Positions 48,032-59,900 of a stretch of DNA of 64,000 nucleotides are shown here, in pieces (positions within the stretch are counted from its first letter, which is position 1; the number at the start of each line of letters is the position of its first letter). The position numbers were made by a program, and so were the translations under genes. Source of the DNA: Linnemannia hyalina (Eukaryota > Mortierellomycota > Mortierellomycetes > Mortierellales > Mortierellaceae). The stretch is taken from contig JAHRHY010000003.1 of assembly GCA_019671135.1 (NCBI GenBank), positions 434,001 through 498,000 of the forward strand, written 5' to 3'. A model generated the notes under the pieces. The model made no database searches. It had not been told where the DNA came from and saw only the letters and a list, made by a program, of their open reading frames with translations.

Positions 48032-51000
48032 TTACATGATCAAGCAGGCCTTGCCGTCCTTCTTCTCCTTCTTGGTCTTCTCCTTCTTGAGGCTTGGTGT
48101 TGCGACGGGTGCAGCAGCGGCAGCGACGGGTGCCTCAGCAGCGACAGCCTTGATTTCCTCTACAGGCTTCAAGCTTGGGATGGCGGTGACCTCTGGGATA
48201 TCGGCTTTCTTCTCCTCTGCAACAGCGGGGGTTGATGATGAAGCCTCCTCGATAGCGGCGACAACGGCAACAGGGGCGGCGACAACCTCGTCAACCTTGG
48301 CCTCAACGGCAGCCTTCTCAGCAGCGGCCTTCTCGTCAGCAGCCTTGAGTTCAGCAGCAACCTGATCCTCGGCAGCCTTAACCTCGGCAGCAACACGGGC
48401 GGCATCCTCTTCGGCGGCCTTGGCCTCAGCGGCAGCCTTAGCTTCAGCAGCAGCCGTCTCGGTGGCGCCCTTCTCCTCAGCAGCGACACGGATAGCCTCG
48501 ACCTCAGCAGCAATGCGAGCAACCTCAGCCTCAGCGGCGGCCTTCTCCTCGGCAGCCTTGGCGGCGGCAGCAGCAGCGACCTCCTCAGCAGCCTTGGCCT
48601 CAGCGGCGGCCTTCTCCTCAGCGGCAATACGAGCAGCCTCGACCTCAGCAGCAATGCGAGTAGCCTCAGCCTCAGCGGCGGCCTTCTCCTCGGCAGCCTT
48701 GGCGACAGCAGCAGTAGCAACTTCCTCAGCAGCCTTGGCCTCAGCGGCGGCCTTCTCCTCGGCGGCAATACGGGCAGTCTCGATCTCAGCGGCGATTCTC
48801 TCCTCCTCAGCCTTGGCAGCAGCGGCGGCGTCGGCCTCCTCAGCAGCAATGCGGGCGGCCTCCTCTTCGGCAGCCTTGGCCCCAGCAGCAGCCTTCTCTT
48901 CAGCAGCGACACGAGCGGCCTCAACCTCAGCAGCAATGCGAGCAGCCTCCTCTTCAGCGGCCTTTGCCTCAGCGGCGGCCTTCTCCTCAGCAGCGACGCG
49001 GATAGCCTCAGCTTCAGCAGCGGCCTTCTCGGCGGCAGCCTTCTCCTCAGCAGCAATGCGAGTAGCCTCCTCCTCAGCAGCGATACGGGCAGCCTCGGCC
49101 TCAGCAGCGGCCTTCTCGGCGGCAGCCTCCTCCTCAGCAGCCTTGGCCTCAGCGGCGGCCTTCTCCTCAGCAGCGATGCGGACAGCCTCAGCTTCAGCAG
49201 TGGCCTTCTCGGCGGCAGCCTTTTCCTCAGCAGCAATGCGAGCGGCCTCCTCCTCAGCAGCCTTGGCCTCAGCGGCGGCCTTCTCCTCAGCAGCGATGCG
49301 GACAGCCTCGGCCTCAGCAGCGGCCTTCTCGGCGGCAGCCTTTTCCTCAGCAGCAATACGAGCAGCCTCCTCCTCAGCAGCGATACGGGCAGCCTCAGCT
49401 TCAGCAGTGGCCTTCTCGGCGGCAGCCTTTTCCTCAGCAGCAATGCGAGCGGCCTCCTCCTCAGCAGCCTTGGCCTCAGCGGCGGCCTTCTCCTCAGCAG
49501 CGATGCGGACAGCCTCAGCCTCAGCAGCGGCCTTCTCGGCGGCAGCCTTTTCCTCAGCAGCAATACGAGCAGCCTCCTCCTCAGCAGCGATACGGGCAGC
49601 CTCGGCCTCAGCAGCGGCCTTCTCGGCGGCAGCCTTCTCCTCAGCAACCTTAGCCTCAGCGGCGATACGGGCAGCCTCAGCTTCGACAGCAGCCTTCTCC
49701 TCGGCAGCCTTGGCCTCAGCGGCGATACGGGCAGCCTCGGCTTCAGCAGCGGCCTTCTCGGCGGCAGCCTTCTCCTCAGCAGCCTTTGCCTCAGCCTCAG
49801 CCTGTTCCTTGAGCTCCTGTTCCTTCTTCTCCTCAGCGGCCTTGGACTCAGCAGCAGCAGCATCAACAGCGGCAGTAATATCGGCGGCAACAGCCTCATC
49901 AGCGGCGGCGACGGCCTCCTTGACCTCGGCGGTAGGGACGACAACGGTTTGTTCTAATTGATAAGGAGAAAATAATCCGAAACACGCAAAAAGGCATAGG
50001 TGGTCAGCAACAAAAAAAGGGGAGCACGAGATCAATGTTCTGGTTCGTGCATGTGTGTGTGTGTCTGTGTTATCGGAGTTGCATTGTAGGGAGACAAAGG
50101 GAAGAAGGGAAGAACGACAGGTTACTGTAGCCAAAACAATAACAAAACAAAAAGTTGGATCGGGGCAGGGAAGAGAAAAGAGAGTTCCCTTGATGCAGGA
50201 AGGAGTATGTAGTCTATGCAGAGTAGACATCCGATCGTCTCTCTCCCATCCTCGTCCCATGCGACCAAAACAAAAAAGGAAGCCGATAGAACTTCCTTCT
50301 GGAAAGGGGTCATTAGCGACACAAAAACGACAAGGACTCGCTTTCTATTCATCATTCTTTTCTTCCCAGAGTCCCAGAGGAGCGGGGAAAAAACGACGTG
50401 CGTTCGAACAAATCCAGTGCCTCTCAGGAAAAAGGAAAAAACGGGAGAAAAGGTGTTGGTTGCTTTTGATGACCTCAGTTGAAGGGAAAAAAAGGAACCA
50501 ATGTTTTTGTTACCCAGGACCCCATGTGAGATAAGGAATTGTAGAGTCAACATTCTTTTTGGTTGTCCTTTTGGTCCTTGTGCATAATCGGTGTCTTCCC
50601 GTCTTCCCGACCATCCCCCCCTCTTCCTTGATTGCTCTACACTCTCGCCCACGTTGTGCTCCACACCTCCACATTCCCGTATGTGCAAGATACGCCACGG
50701 ATTGATCGCCATGGAGAAAAAATAAGCGAAGGAAGAAGGAAAGCATGGTGGTCGTAAATTGGGGAACACAAAAAAAAATGAAGACAAAAGAACGTTGCCA
50801 CTGTCCATGAGTCCTGTCTGACGCTGACTCAAAGCTGTTCCTTGTTGTTGTTGTTGAAATATATCCAATGAAGAGGCGCATGTCCAACGGCCAATAAAAC
50901 CGAGCACCAAACAAAAGCGACTCATTCAAAAACGTACAAGTGTAAGAAAATGGCAATATATCCTTCAAGCGCGTTTTTGAGACGACACAGCATAAACCAA

Positions 51001-51183
51001 GAGAGAGGAAGAGACAAAAACAGAGCAGAGGCAAGGCAAGACAGAGTGCGAATGTGTGTCTCATGTACAGAGGCATCACTCAGGGACATATTGGCGAGCA
51101 GAGCTTGCGTGCAGGATGACATGCAGGCTTGTGTCAAAAAGACGATTGGAATAGGCGTGGGACATACCGGTGATATCAGACAT
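48032..51183 (-). CDS. Ala/Glu-rich helical repeat protein with CAAX box
   Basis: Modelled as two exons, 51183-51168 (16 nt, MSDIT plus one base) and 49953-48032, joined across a 1214-nt intron (donor GTATGT, acceptor AATTAG), 645 residues. About residues 40-560 are built of imperfect units such as AEEKAAAEKAAAEAEAARI, highly charged with E and K and almost free of proline or glycine: a long rod-like helix or coiled coil. The tail KKEKTKKEKKDGKACLIM combines a polybasic stretch with a CAAX box (CLIM), predicting prenylation and attachment to a membrane. No enzyme or known domain is visible. The repeats are near-identical in DNA too, pointing to recent expansion by unequal exchange. The tiny first exon is the least certain part; the acceptor and the second exon are well supported. 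No function is proposed beyond a membrane-anchored spacer or scaffold. Confidence 0.72.
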
Positions 51184-51526
51184 TATGAAAAGTAAAAGGA
51201 AAAAAGTATTTGGTCGTTACAGAAAATGGAAAAATTGGTTGGGTGGTGGTGGTTGAAAGGATGAGAGTGAACGGGTGTGAGAATGGAGGGTGAGTTTATG
51301 GGATGAGCAAAAAAGAAAGTGAATGAGCAGTGGTGGTGGATGATGAGAAAAGAGGAAAGAAGAAGAAGAAAAGAAAAAAAGAAGGGGAAAAGTAAAAAAA
51401 AGAAGCGAAAAGAAGGAACGAAAAATTGAGGACTGGAAGGACGACGACGATTCGCAGGACCCAAAATAACAACAACGCACAAAAACATATGAGAGCACTC
51501 TTCTTTGCTGCTCTTGCACCTGAACT

Positions 51527-51582
51527 CTCGCTCACTCTCTCTCGCTCACTCTCTCTCGCTCACTCTCTCTCGCTCACTCTCT
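51527..51582. repeat. 14-bp tandem repeat (CTCGCTCACTCTCT)
   Basis: Four perfect direct copies of a 14-bp unit about 345-400 bp upstream of the Ala/Glu-rich gene's start codon. Confidence 0.93.
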
Positions 51583-52670
51583 CTTTTACTCTCAACTCTC
51601 TTTTGCATTCTTGTTGACAATTATTGCATTATCATCAATATGCCTCTCTGCTGATGAACGCCCTTGATTGCATTCCTTGCAATCACACAAACATGTACAC
51701 TTTCAACTCGTATGGACGCATAATTACAACCATCAATGCATGTCCCTACATCATCTAGGTCCCTTCATTATTATTATTATTTTTTGTTTTTTGGGCCACA
51801 TCTCGAGCTCGATTGCGAATACCACAGAACCCTTCACAGACTGCTACCCAAAAGTTTAATGCCAATACCGCCGCCACTCCTCACTCAATGGTCGAGCCCA
51901 TATGCGGCTCTAGAGTCCCAGACTACCGTTCCTTATGACAAAGCACACGACTCTATCTCCTTGGTTATTTTCGATGCTCTACTCTTTGTACTTTCGCCAC
52001 TGATGAGTTTATTCGCATGTTCCTCGTTTCTAAATTCAATTCACTCTCTCTCCTTTGATCAACGCCTTGACAGCATTCGTAACGTTTGTGTGGAATAGGA
52101 TCTGCCGGCCTTCATTGACCTGTCATTAAACCTTCTTCGCTTGCCCTTATCTCCCTTTTTCACTTCTTCCGTTCCGGCGAACTGTCGGCAGGGCTAGTTG
52201 AAGTAATAACAGCCAAACTATTGAAAAAAAAACGTACAAATTCGACAAGCCCACTTTCAACCAAAGGGGACCCGATCCCTGGACATAGATCATGATCCTT
52301 CAAGCTCAATCATCATCTCAGCCTTCCATTGCACAACGACGGCTTCGGCTTATAAAAAGAAAAAAATAAACAAAGAGCAAATTTCGTCGTTCGTCGTTTG
52401 TTATTGTTTATTTGTTTTTTTATGTTCGTGGAGTCGAGATGGGAGAGCACTGTGAGGCGAGTGTGAAGAAGAGAAAAAAAATGGAGGGAGAAAAACAGAT
52501 TTTTTTCTGAAGAGCCCTCTCACAATTCTCAGCAATAAACAAAAAAGCGTGGGCTGAGGAATGAGCATTGTAAGAGTGTTGTGTGTGTGTTTCTGCAATA
52601 TTGCATTACCTTTGTTTGTTGATGCATGCAATCGGTCATCCTGTCTCTCTTTTTTTCTCTCTCTCCTCCC

Positions 52671-52721
<51 letters not shown>
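52671..52721. repeat. (TGTC)n then (TC)n microsatellite
   Basis: About nine TGTC units followed by a TC run, in non-coding DNA. Confidence 0.95.
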
Positions 52722-53907
52722 GCGTCTATGACTCTATCACCTCGTGGAATGACAATCACTTTCCGATGGGTCGTCCTCGGGACATGGAGAAGAGGAATCC
52801 TTATCCTTGCTTGAAGTTTTTTTCCGTGTCAAAGATAAATGCACAATGCATGTAAGCGACCGTCATGTCTCTCTGCTATTCTTTTCTTTTCTTTTCTTTT
52901 TCTCCCTGCAGGATAGAAAGAAGGAAGAAGCGAGTGGATTGACGACATGGGAGTCTCTCCCTCATCACGAGAGCTATTTTCTGGTTCGAAAAGTGAATGT
53001 ACCTCTCTCTTCTTTTTTTAATAATATCTTTCTCTCGCTTTGCTCATGAAAAAGAGAGCGACTTTCTGGGACCTCAGATTAGTAAAGCAAGCCCTCTATT
53101 ATTTCATATTCGATGTCCAAAACATCGTCATTGTCATCATCATGCAGACCCCGAGCATCCATCCTTCTCTCGTCTTGCTTCTCACATATCGATTGGCACC
53201 CATGACCATTAGTTCCATGACTCAGAAGAAGAAGAGCATTTCGAAGCATGCATTAGGTGTGCTGACACATGGTTCTTAGCATATTCTGAATAGATTGGGC
53301 TGAGTCCTAAGCGTCAGGGTCCCTTCCCCTTTCTGTTCTTCCGATGCAGCTCTAGCCTGGAATTTCAATGGACGGGAAGGGATCACCAGACCCCTATCTC
53401 CTCCTCCCTCTCCCCTCCTCCCTCTCCCTCTGCATCCCACCATCCACCGCTCAGGCATGAATGGCTGACCAGGTAGGCACAGACACAGACAGAGGTCAAA
53501 TTGCACAAGACAATGAAAACAAAAATGTTCCCAAACTCCCAAACTCCTGACAATGTCGGCGTTTATCGAGCAAATCAACAGCACAAAAATAAAATAAGAT
53601 GGACGACAAGGAGCGCCAAAGTTAATAAGAGGAGGTAGGAAACAAGACACAATTAAAACATATGGATGTTGTTGGATGAATGGGCCAATAAGAGGATCGA
53701 TAGGAAGAAGGTGCACGAAAACATCCTTTTTGTTATACTACAAGGTTATCGCGCCATTCAGTTAGGGGGTAGTGGAGACCGTGACCAAAACAATGTGAAT
53801 GCGAACGTTGTGTTTGTTTAATCACTTATACTTGACGCGTCCCGTTAAAGATAAGACGCAAAGGCTTGTTTATTCAGGCCATCAAAGCAGGAAGAGATTC
53901 CCTCTCT

Positions 53908-56900
53908 TCAAACAGGAGGGACAGGAACAGTCTTAACAACACATCCTTCCCGACCACCACCAACGAACAACACAAACCGCTTAACATCGCCCAATCCACC
54001 ACCACCATTGCTCGAAGGCGCAGCCCCCGTCGACACTTGGGCATAAGCGAATCGACCCACCAGATCAGTGTATCCATCCTTCCAGAAGGCAGTCGTCGAT
54101 CCCTCGGCGGTGAGCTGCTTCATCTCCGCATATACCTTGACATACCCGCCGCGGATGGGGCGTCCATTATCCGACTTGGAGATCACCTTGATTGTGCCCG
54201 TCTGTTCCAAAGTCTGCACAACAATTGTCTGAGAGTAGTAGGTCTTCCAGGTCCTGTTGGCGGCGGGTGGAGAGGTTGTGACGGAGACCATGACGTTTGA
54301 GTTGAGATACTGGGGCAAGATGGGGATCATCAACAGACCGTCCGTCGCCACGGCGCGCTTGACATTGTGGGTGTCGATTCCGTTGGGCTTCACAAGGCGG
54401 TAGCTGTTGCTGGCATCACCATCCCTGGAAGAGTTGGACGACTCGCTGTTCTCGCCTTGGTCGCTGAACGTCAATGGCGAAGCCGAGAACATGGCCTCGG
54501 CGTCAATGGAATAGTACTCCACCGTGACCTCACGAACTCCACGATGACGGACCATCACCATACTCTCGGCTCCAATCTTGAAGTCGACCGTGACAGGAAC
54601 CTCGGATGCATCATCCTTTCCGTCCTCCTCCTCCGCATTACTGTTGGTTTCAGAGGCAGCTCCATCAACAATAGGAGAAGCCGCTGGGTTGGGCACAGCA
54701 GTGAGAGACTGGTTGATCTCATCTACATAAAGCTGCATCTCCTTGAACATCTTACTCCAGCGCTCAACAGGGTAATCCTGGTACTTGTCCAGAATCGCCT
54801 GAACCCCCGGTACATCCAGATCTAGTTCCGATCCAGACACATCTGCGGGAACCTCGATACAGAGACTTAGGTATGCCCATAAGTAGTCGTACTGAAGCTG
54901 CTGGAAGTATTCGCGAGATGCTTCTTCGTTGGTAGAGCTGATGAGGGCGTGGAGTTCCTTGAACTTGTCCTTGGCCTCCGAGATCCTGTCCTGGGCCAAG
55001 AGGTAGACAATGAGGACTAAAAGGTCGTCGACATCATGCTTGGGCTTCTCGCTCAGCAGTCGCAAGAAGTGGTCGTATTGCTCCCTGAACTTGTCGTTCA
55101 AAATCGTCGCCGTACGAGTCGCCTTGTGAGCTATAGGATGTTCGAGAAAAAAGAGAAAAAAAAATAAAAGTCAGCACTTAGTCTTGCATATAACTGAAGC
55201 AGATGCATAATTAAGGTCCCCCGACAAGATACATACTTCGAGAGTTGATGAGGGGGAAGTACTCGAGGTACTTGAAAGAGTCCTCCCAGGTTCCTTCAAA
55301 CCGACAGTGAGGTCGGCGGCTATAGAGACTCGAAGTAAACCAGTCGCCAACCTTAAAGTCCATCGGGTTCCGGTTCATTAGATACTCCTTGATCAGCTCC
55401 TCGTTCTGCACCGCAAATGCAGCACTCCAGATCTGATTATCGTACTCCTGGCGAGAGCGCAGCGCCAAAGTGACACGCTTGAGCAGCTGACGGTCTTTGT
55501 ACAGACGAGGAACCAACTGGTCGATGGGTAAACTGCTCAGGGGGCTGGCCTCCAACTTGGTCAGGATATCCTCTCGGTTGCCGTTCTTGAGGATATGTCC
55601 CCAGGTGTTCATCGGGGTCTCCTGGCGGTCGGGGGCTGGTTCGCGGACCTTGAGAACTGCAGGGGAGCCAAACGCGATAATATCCTCGTAGTTTGAGACA
55701 TGGGCTGGGTAGTGAGGGAAGTCACCCTGTTCTGGGAAGTAGAATCCGTACTCGTACTGGAACGTAGCGTGGGGTCTCAGCTCAATGTCGTGTCCCGACA
55801 CCACGCTGCCGTAAATGGAGATTGCTCCCTGAGGGATCTGCACCTCCAAATGCACCTTCATCGGATTGGGCGTGCCGTCTATTGTCATTAGTGAACAACA
55901 ATATGTTAGCGTTTGGATGTTGGGAAATTGATAGCAAAGTGATAAAAGGTAAGACAGACAGGTAACTTACTCATCAAGACAACATGTGCTCCATAGGACT
56001 CGAGGGGTCGGAACTCCTGGCCTGGCTGAATGTACTTGCGCACCTGGGTCATCAACACCTCGTCAAAGGTCGTCTTCTCGCACTGCTCAAAGTACTGCTG
56101 AGTCACCAAGACAGTTCCTGTCACCGGTGCTTCAAGTAACTCCTTGGTAGAGGAGTGGAAGACAATGGCGGGGGCTTGGGACGTGATGACCAAGTTCTGG
56201 TCAGACGAACGTGTGAGCGAAGCGTCCTTGGGACGGAAGGTCACATCCAGCAAGGCGAGTGTCGCCATAGCATCCGTGAAGTTACCAGTGTTGACAACAA
56301 AGTTCTATAGGTTCACAGAGAGGCATCGTTGGTACCAGCTAAGATGGTTGAACACTGCCAACATTTTTCAGTCGCCCAACGTCAAACAAATCGAAATGAA
56401 AAACTCACCTGTGACAAGAAAGAGCCCTTGGATTCATCCCACTGCGCCAGATCAAGCCAGAACAAGTTGGCCTCATCAAAGCTTCCATACTTCCTAAAAT
56501 CATCCCGGTCATAGTAATAAGTCTCGCCCATCTCCTTGGTCAGATCCACAGGCTTGAACTGGTTCCTGACAATCCTCTCCGATCGTGACCTCTCCGCCAT
56601 AGTGTTCATGAGGGACTTCTTCTTCTTGGACCTGGAGTAGGACACTGTGGGCGCAGCGGGCGCAGCATAGGCCATTGGCATCATGGATGCTCCTCCCCCT
56701 GGCGCGGATTCCAACATGTCGTAGTTCGCGTCCATGAACCTTGCTGAATGTGCACTACCCACTCTGGTGGTGTCCAACAAGTATGGAAATTTGCATAGTT
56801 AGTTTCAAACAACATCTACGTGCAACATATTAAACTATCAAAACATCTGCACATGGCAACTTACTCTGCTTCGTCATCATAAAGAGCGAACCCCATATCA

Positions 56901-59900
56901 TCGTCAGATATCGCGTCTTCATGAAGTTCCTCTGTATCAGTTGCCTCCTTAAGATTGCCAGAGTTCATCACGGTCTGGAACAGCTTGACATGACCTGCGC
57001 CACGAGCGTTGTGGACTCGATCCTTCATCCATCGAACCACAGCGGGCGTCAGAGTAGGGAGACGCTGAGCCAAGAGGCACTTCTCCATGCATGTCAACTG
57101 GCCGAACTCTTGGAGTGTCGCGTAGCTGTCCAGAGGCGCTCCAATGAAGTAATTGTCCATGAACGACTTCATCAACTTGTTCTATTTCCATCCGCACATA
57201 GTAAATGAAATATAAAAGGAGGTGTTGGTATGATCTCGCAAGCAATTATGCCATACCTAGTCTTCACAAGACAAGAAGAGTGTAAATTACCTTCAGGAAT
57301 GGGGCGACCACGGCATCAAAGAATGGCCTGTCCTTCTTGTAGAGGAACAAGTTGAGCTCATGGCAGTTCCACTTGGAGAACTTCTCCTTCTTGGCCTCAT
57401 TTGACAGTCTACCCCAGTCAGCCACAAAGCCAAACTTCCTCAAAGCCTGCTTGTCATCCTCAGCGGGGAGCAAAGTCAACATAATGTCATAGACCTGGCT
57501 GACAGAGTTGATGACCCGAATAGCAGACGACGAACCGTTCGATGCCAGAGTGATCGACTTCAGACTATTCACGTCAGCACCACCGCCGGGCGCCATAGGG
57601 TCGAGGTCAACTCCGGTACGCTCACCAATGTAGTGCTTGGTGTGATCCAGTTGGCTCTTGAACCTCAAATCCCGCTTCTGGAACTCAAAGTCAGCTGCAG
57701 CAGAGAGACGAGGGACGACAAACGATCGCTGCAAGATCTGATGTCCGTCCGACGCAACAACCTGGAGGAACGATCCATCCTTGAGAGCAGAGAATGGGAC
57801 ACTCACCACTCCGGTAGCAGGATCTGGAGACAAGTTGACGAGGGCCACACTTGGGTTGGCCAAAAAGTTGAGCGTTGGGGGTGCACGGCTGCGTGAGGAG
57901 GTGCACATGCGAGCGGATTTGCGAAACCTGTGACTCCGGAACTCGGAATCCTCACATAGCGCCTCCATGGCATTAGTCATGGCTTTCGCGCCCGCTACGC
58001 CTCCAAGCATGACTTGCTTTGACTGGGTTGTCTCAGCAACAACCTATAACGTAAAAGTAATAAAGTACTAGCATCAATTAAAGGCCAAGGCAGCAAAGAA
58101 AGTGGAGGGAGTCATCTGATAACTCAAGACAGGTATGATAGCTTACTCTTGGAGTGAGAAGGGTAGTTGGCTTGGTCAGCAAGTTTCCGGCCCACCGAGT
58201 CGTATGAGCCTTGCGGTTCAGCACATATTGGTATTCTTCTCCGAGAACACGTCCACTCTTGAACGCCGTAGAAGTCTGCAGAGTCTTGTCCATCCACCAT
58301 GGCTCTTCCGCATCCAAAGATTTCAAGTTGTTGAACGCGCGATCGCCATAGGGGACAAACTTGGAGGCAAGGACACAGACGCGAGTCTCGGAGCTCCAGT
58401 TGTACAACTGGATGTTGACCTTATGTTGGTCTCCTTCGGCGACGGAAGGAGAGATGTACAGTGGAAGCTTGGCGCTCTCCAAAAGCTCCAACATGGGGTT
58501 CGATCCGACGACAAAGTCCTCCAGTCCTTGAATATGAGATCTTGTTGTCTTAGAAGAGGCGACTACAAACCTGATCTTGACGTGGATGTCGGACAGGAAA
58601 ACGTAGTATCCTGCCTTCAGCCCCTTGATCGAGAGTAGACCATTCTCATAGTGAACGTTCTTGGTGTGATCATCCAAGACAGTTCTATTAGCAAAAAAAC
58701 AACAACATGTTAATACGTTAGACAAGAACCAATAGCTCATGTTTCACAGACTTCGCCGATAACAAAGGGTGCCTTACAGGTTTCCCAAAAGACTCTCGCC
58801 TTCCTTCTCAGTAGTCGAAAACAAGGCAACCTTGCGAATGGTGTCAACATCACCGTTCGCAATAGGGATAGAGATAACCTCGCCCTCAATGCTGTTGATA
58901 GTCGAAGGGTACACATGCAGGTCCTGCTCTGTAATGTTCCACTTCATTGTGGTCGTGTTGCAGGTCAAAGAATCAATATCCTGCAAGTGGCCTAAAAACA
59001 CCTGTCCACTGTTGTCAGTCCGCAGGTAGACCTTGACGTTCTCGGTCCAGATCGGGTGAGAAATGTCAAACTCCAGAGGGATGTTGGCCCGTCGTTCACC
59101 GTTCATTCCAAGCGCCAAGACTCTGTAGCCGTCGGTGTTCTTTCTGAGGACTGTCAAGAGTTCACCGGGGATCCTCACATTGTCCCAATTGCCCTTGATC
59201 TCGAAGTTTACCGACTCGTCCGAGCTGGGGCTATTGTTGGACAAATATCAACGCGTGTTTCGTTCAGAGGTTAGTTTCCTTCGCCAAAACTGCATTGTGC
59301 TTCGGGTGCAGAATAATATAGCCGCGTTAAACGCACCTTTCAAAAGTGAATTTTTTTGTGGCGGTGAGATCCTGGAAATCGCCAGAACAGATGACCTTGA
59401 TCTTGGCCGAGAGGGTGGTGGACAGACTAGCAAGGTTCTCAGGAACCTGGAAGATGTACTCGGACCAGTCAACGTCGTGAATCTTGAAGTCAGGAACGGT
59501 TGTCTTGGAAGAGATACCGTTTGTATCCACATAGTCGATCGCGAGTTCAACCTGCTCCAGCAAGTTGACTGGGACATTGACAACCCCGTCGATCTGAACC
59601 GTAGGCTTTAGAACAATCTAGCGAAGTTGTTTGGATGGTTAATTTCCGTTTGTTACATCACTGAAGCTAGAGAACATTTGAAAATCGCTGATGTGGTACC
59701 TTGGAGTTGGCTCCAGCGACTAAGGACTCGTGGTCGATATGGCAAGCTAGCTTGAGGTCGTAGTGCTCGACGCGGTGAGTGAAAGGACGGCGAGTCGCAA
59801 ACCCATCGTGGATGAGATAGATTAAGTCTGATGCAGAGGAGGCTTTTCTGTAGGGGACAATGATATCTCCATCGCCATTTGACTAGTGGAAGGATACGCA

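Larger units (their letters stand above)
51184..53907. other. Intergenic
   Basis: About 2.7 kb without a supported gene, between the start of the Ala/Glu-rich gene and the stop of the giant gene. It contains two microsatellites and CT-rich DNA; open frames are short and domain-free. Confidence 0.5.

Noticed and set aside
48169..49944. 591-residue Leu/Arg/Pro-rich frame on the minus strand
   Set aside because: Out-of-frame reading of the same repeats; the CAAX-ending frame has the plausible composition and splice acceptor.
48420..49961. 513-residue Ala/Ser-rich open frame on the plus strand
   Set aside because: It is the exact antisense of the E/K/A repeats; codons for Ala and Glu read as Ser, Ala and Phe on the other strand. 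No start context or domain.
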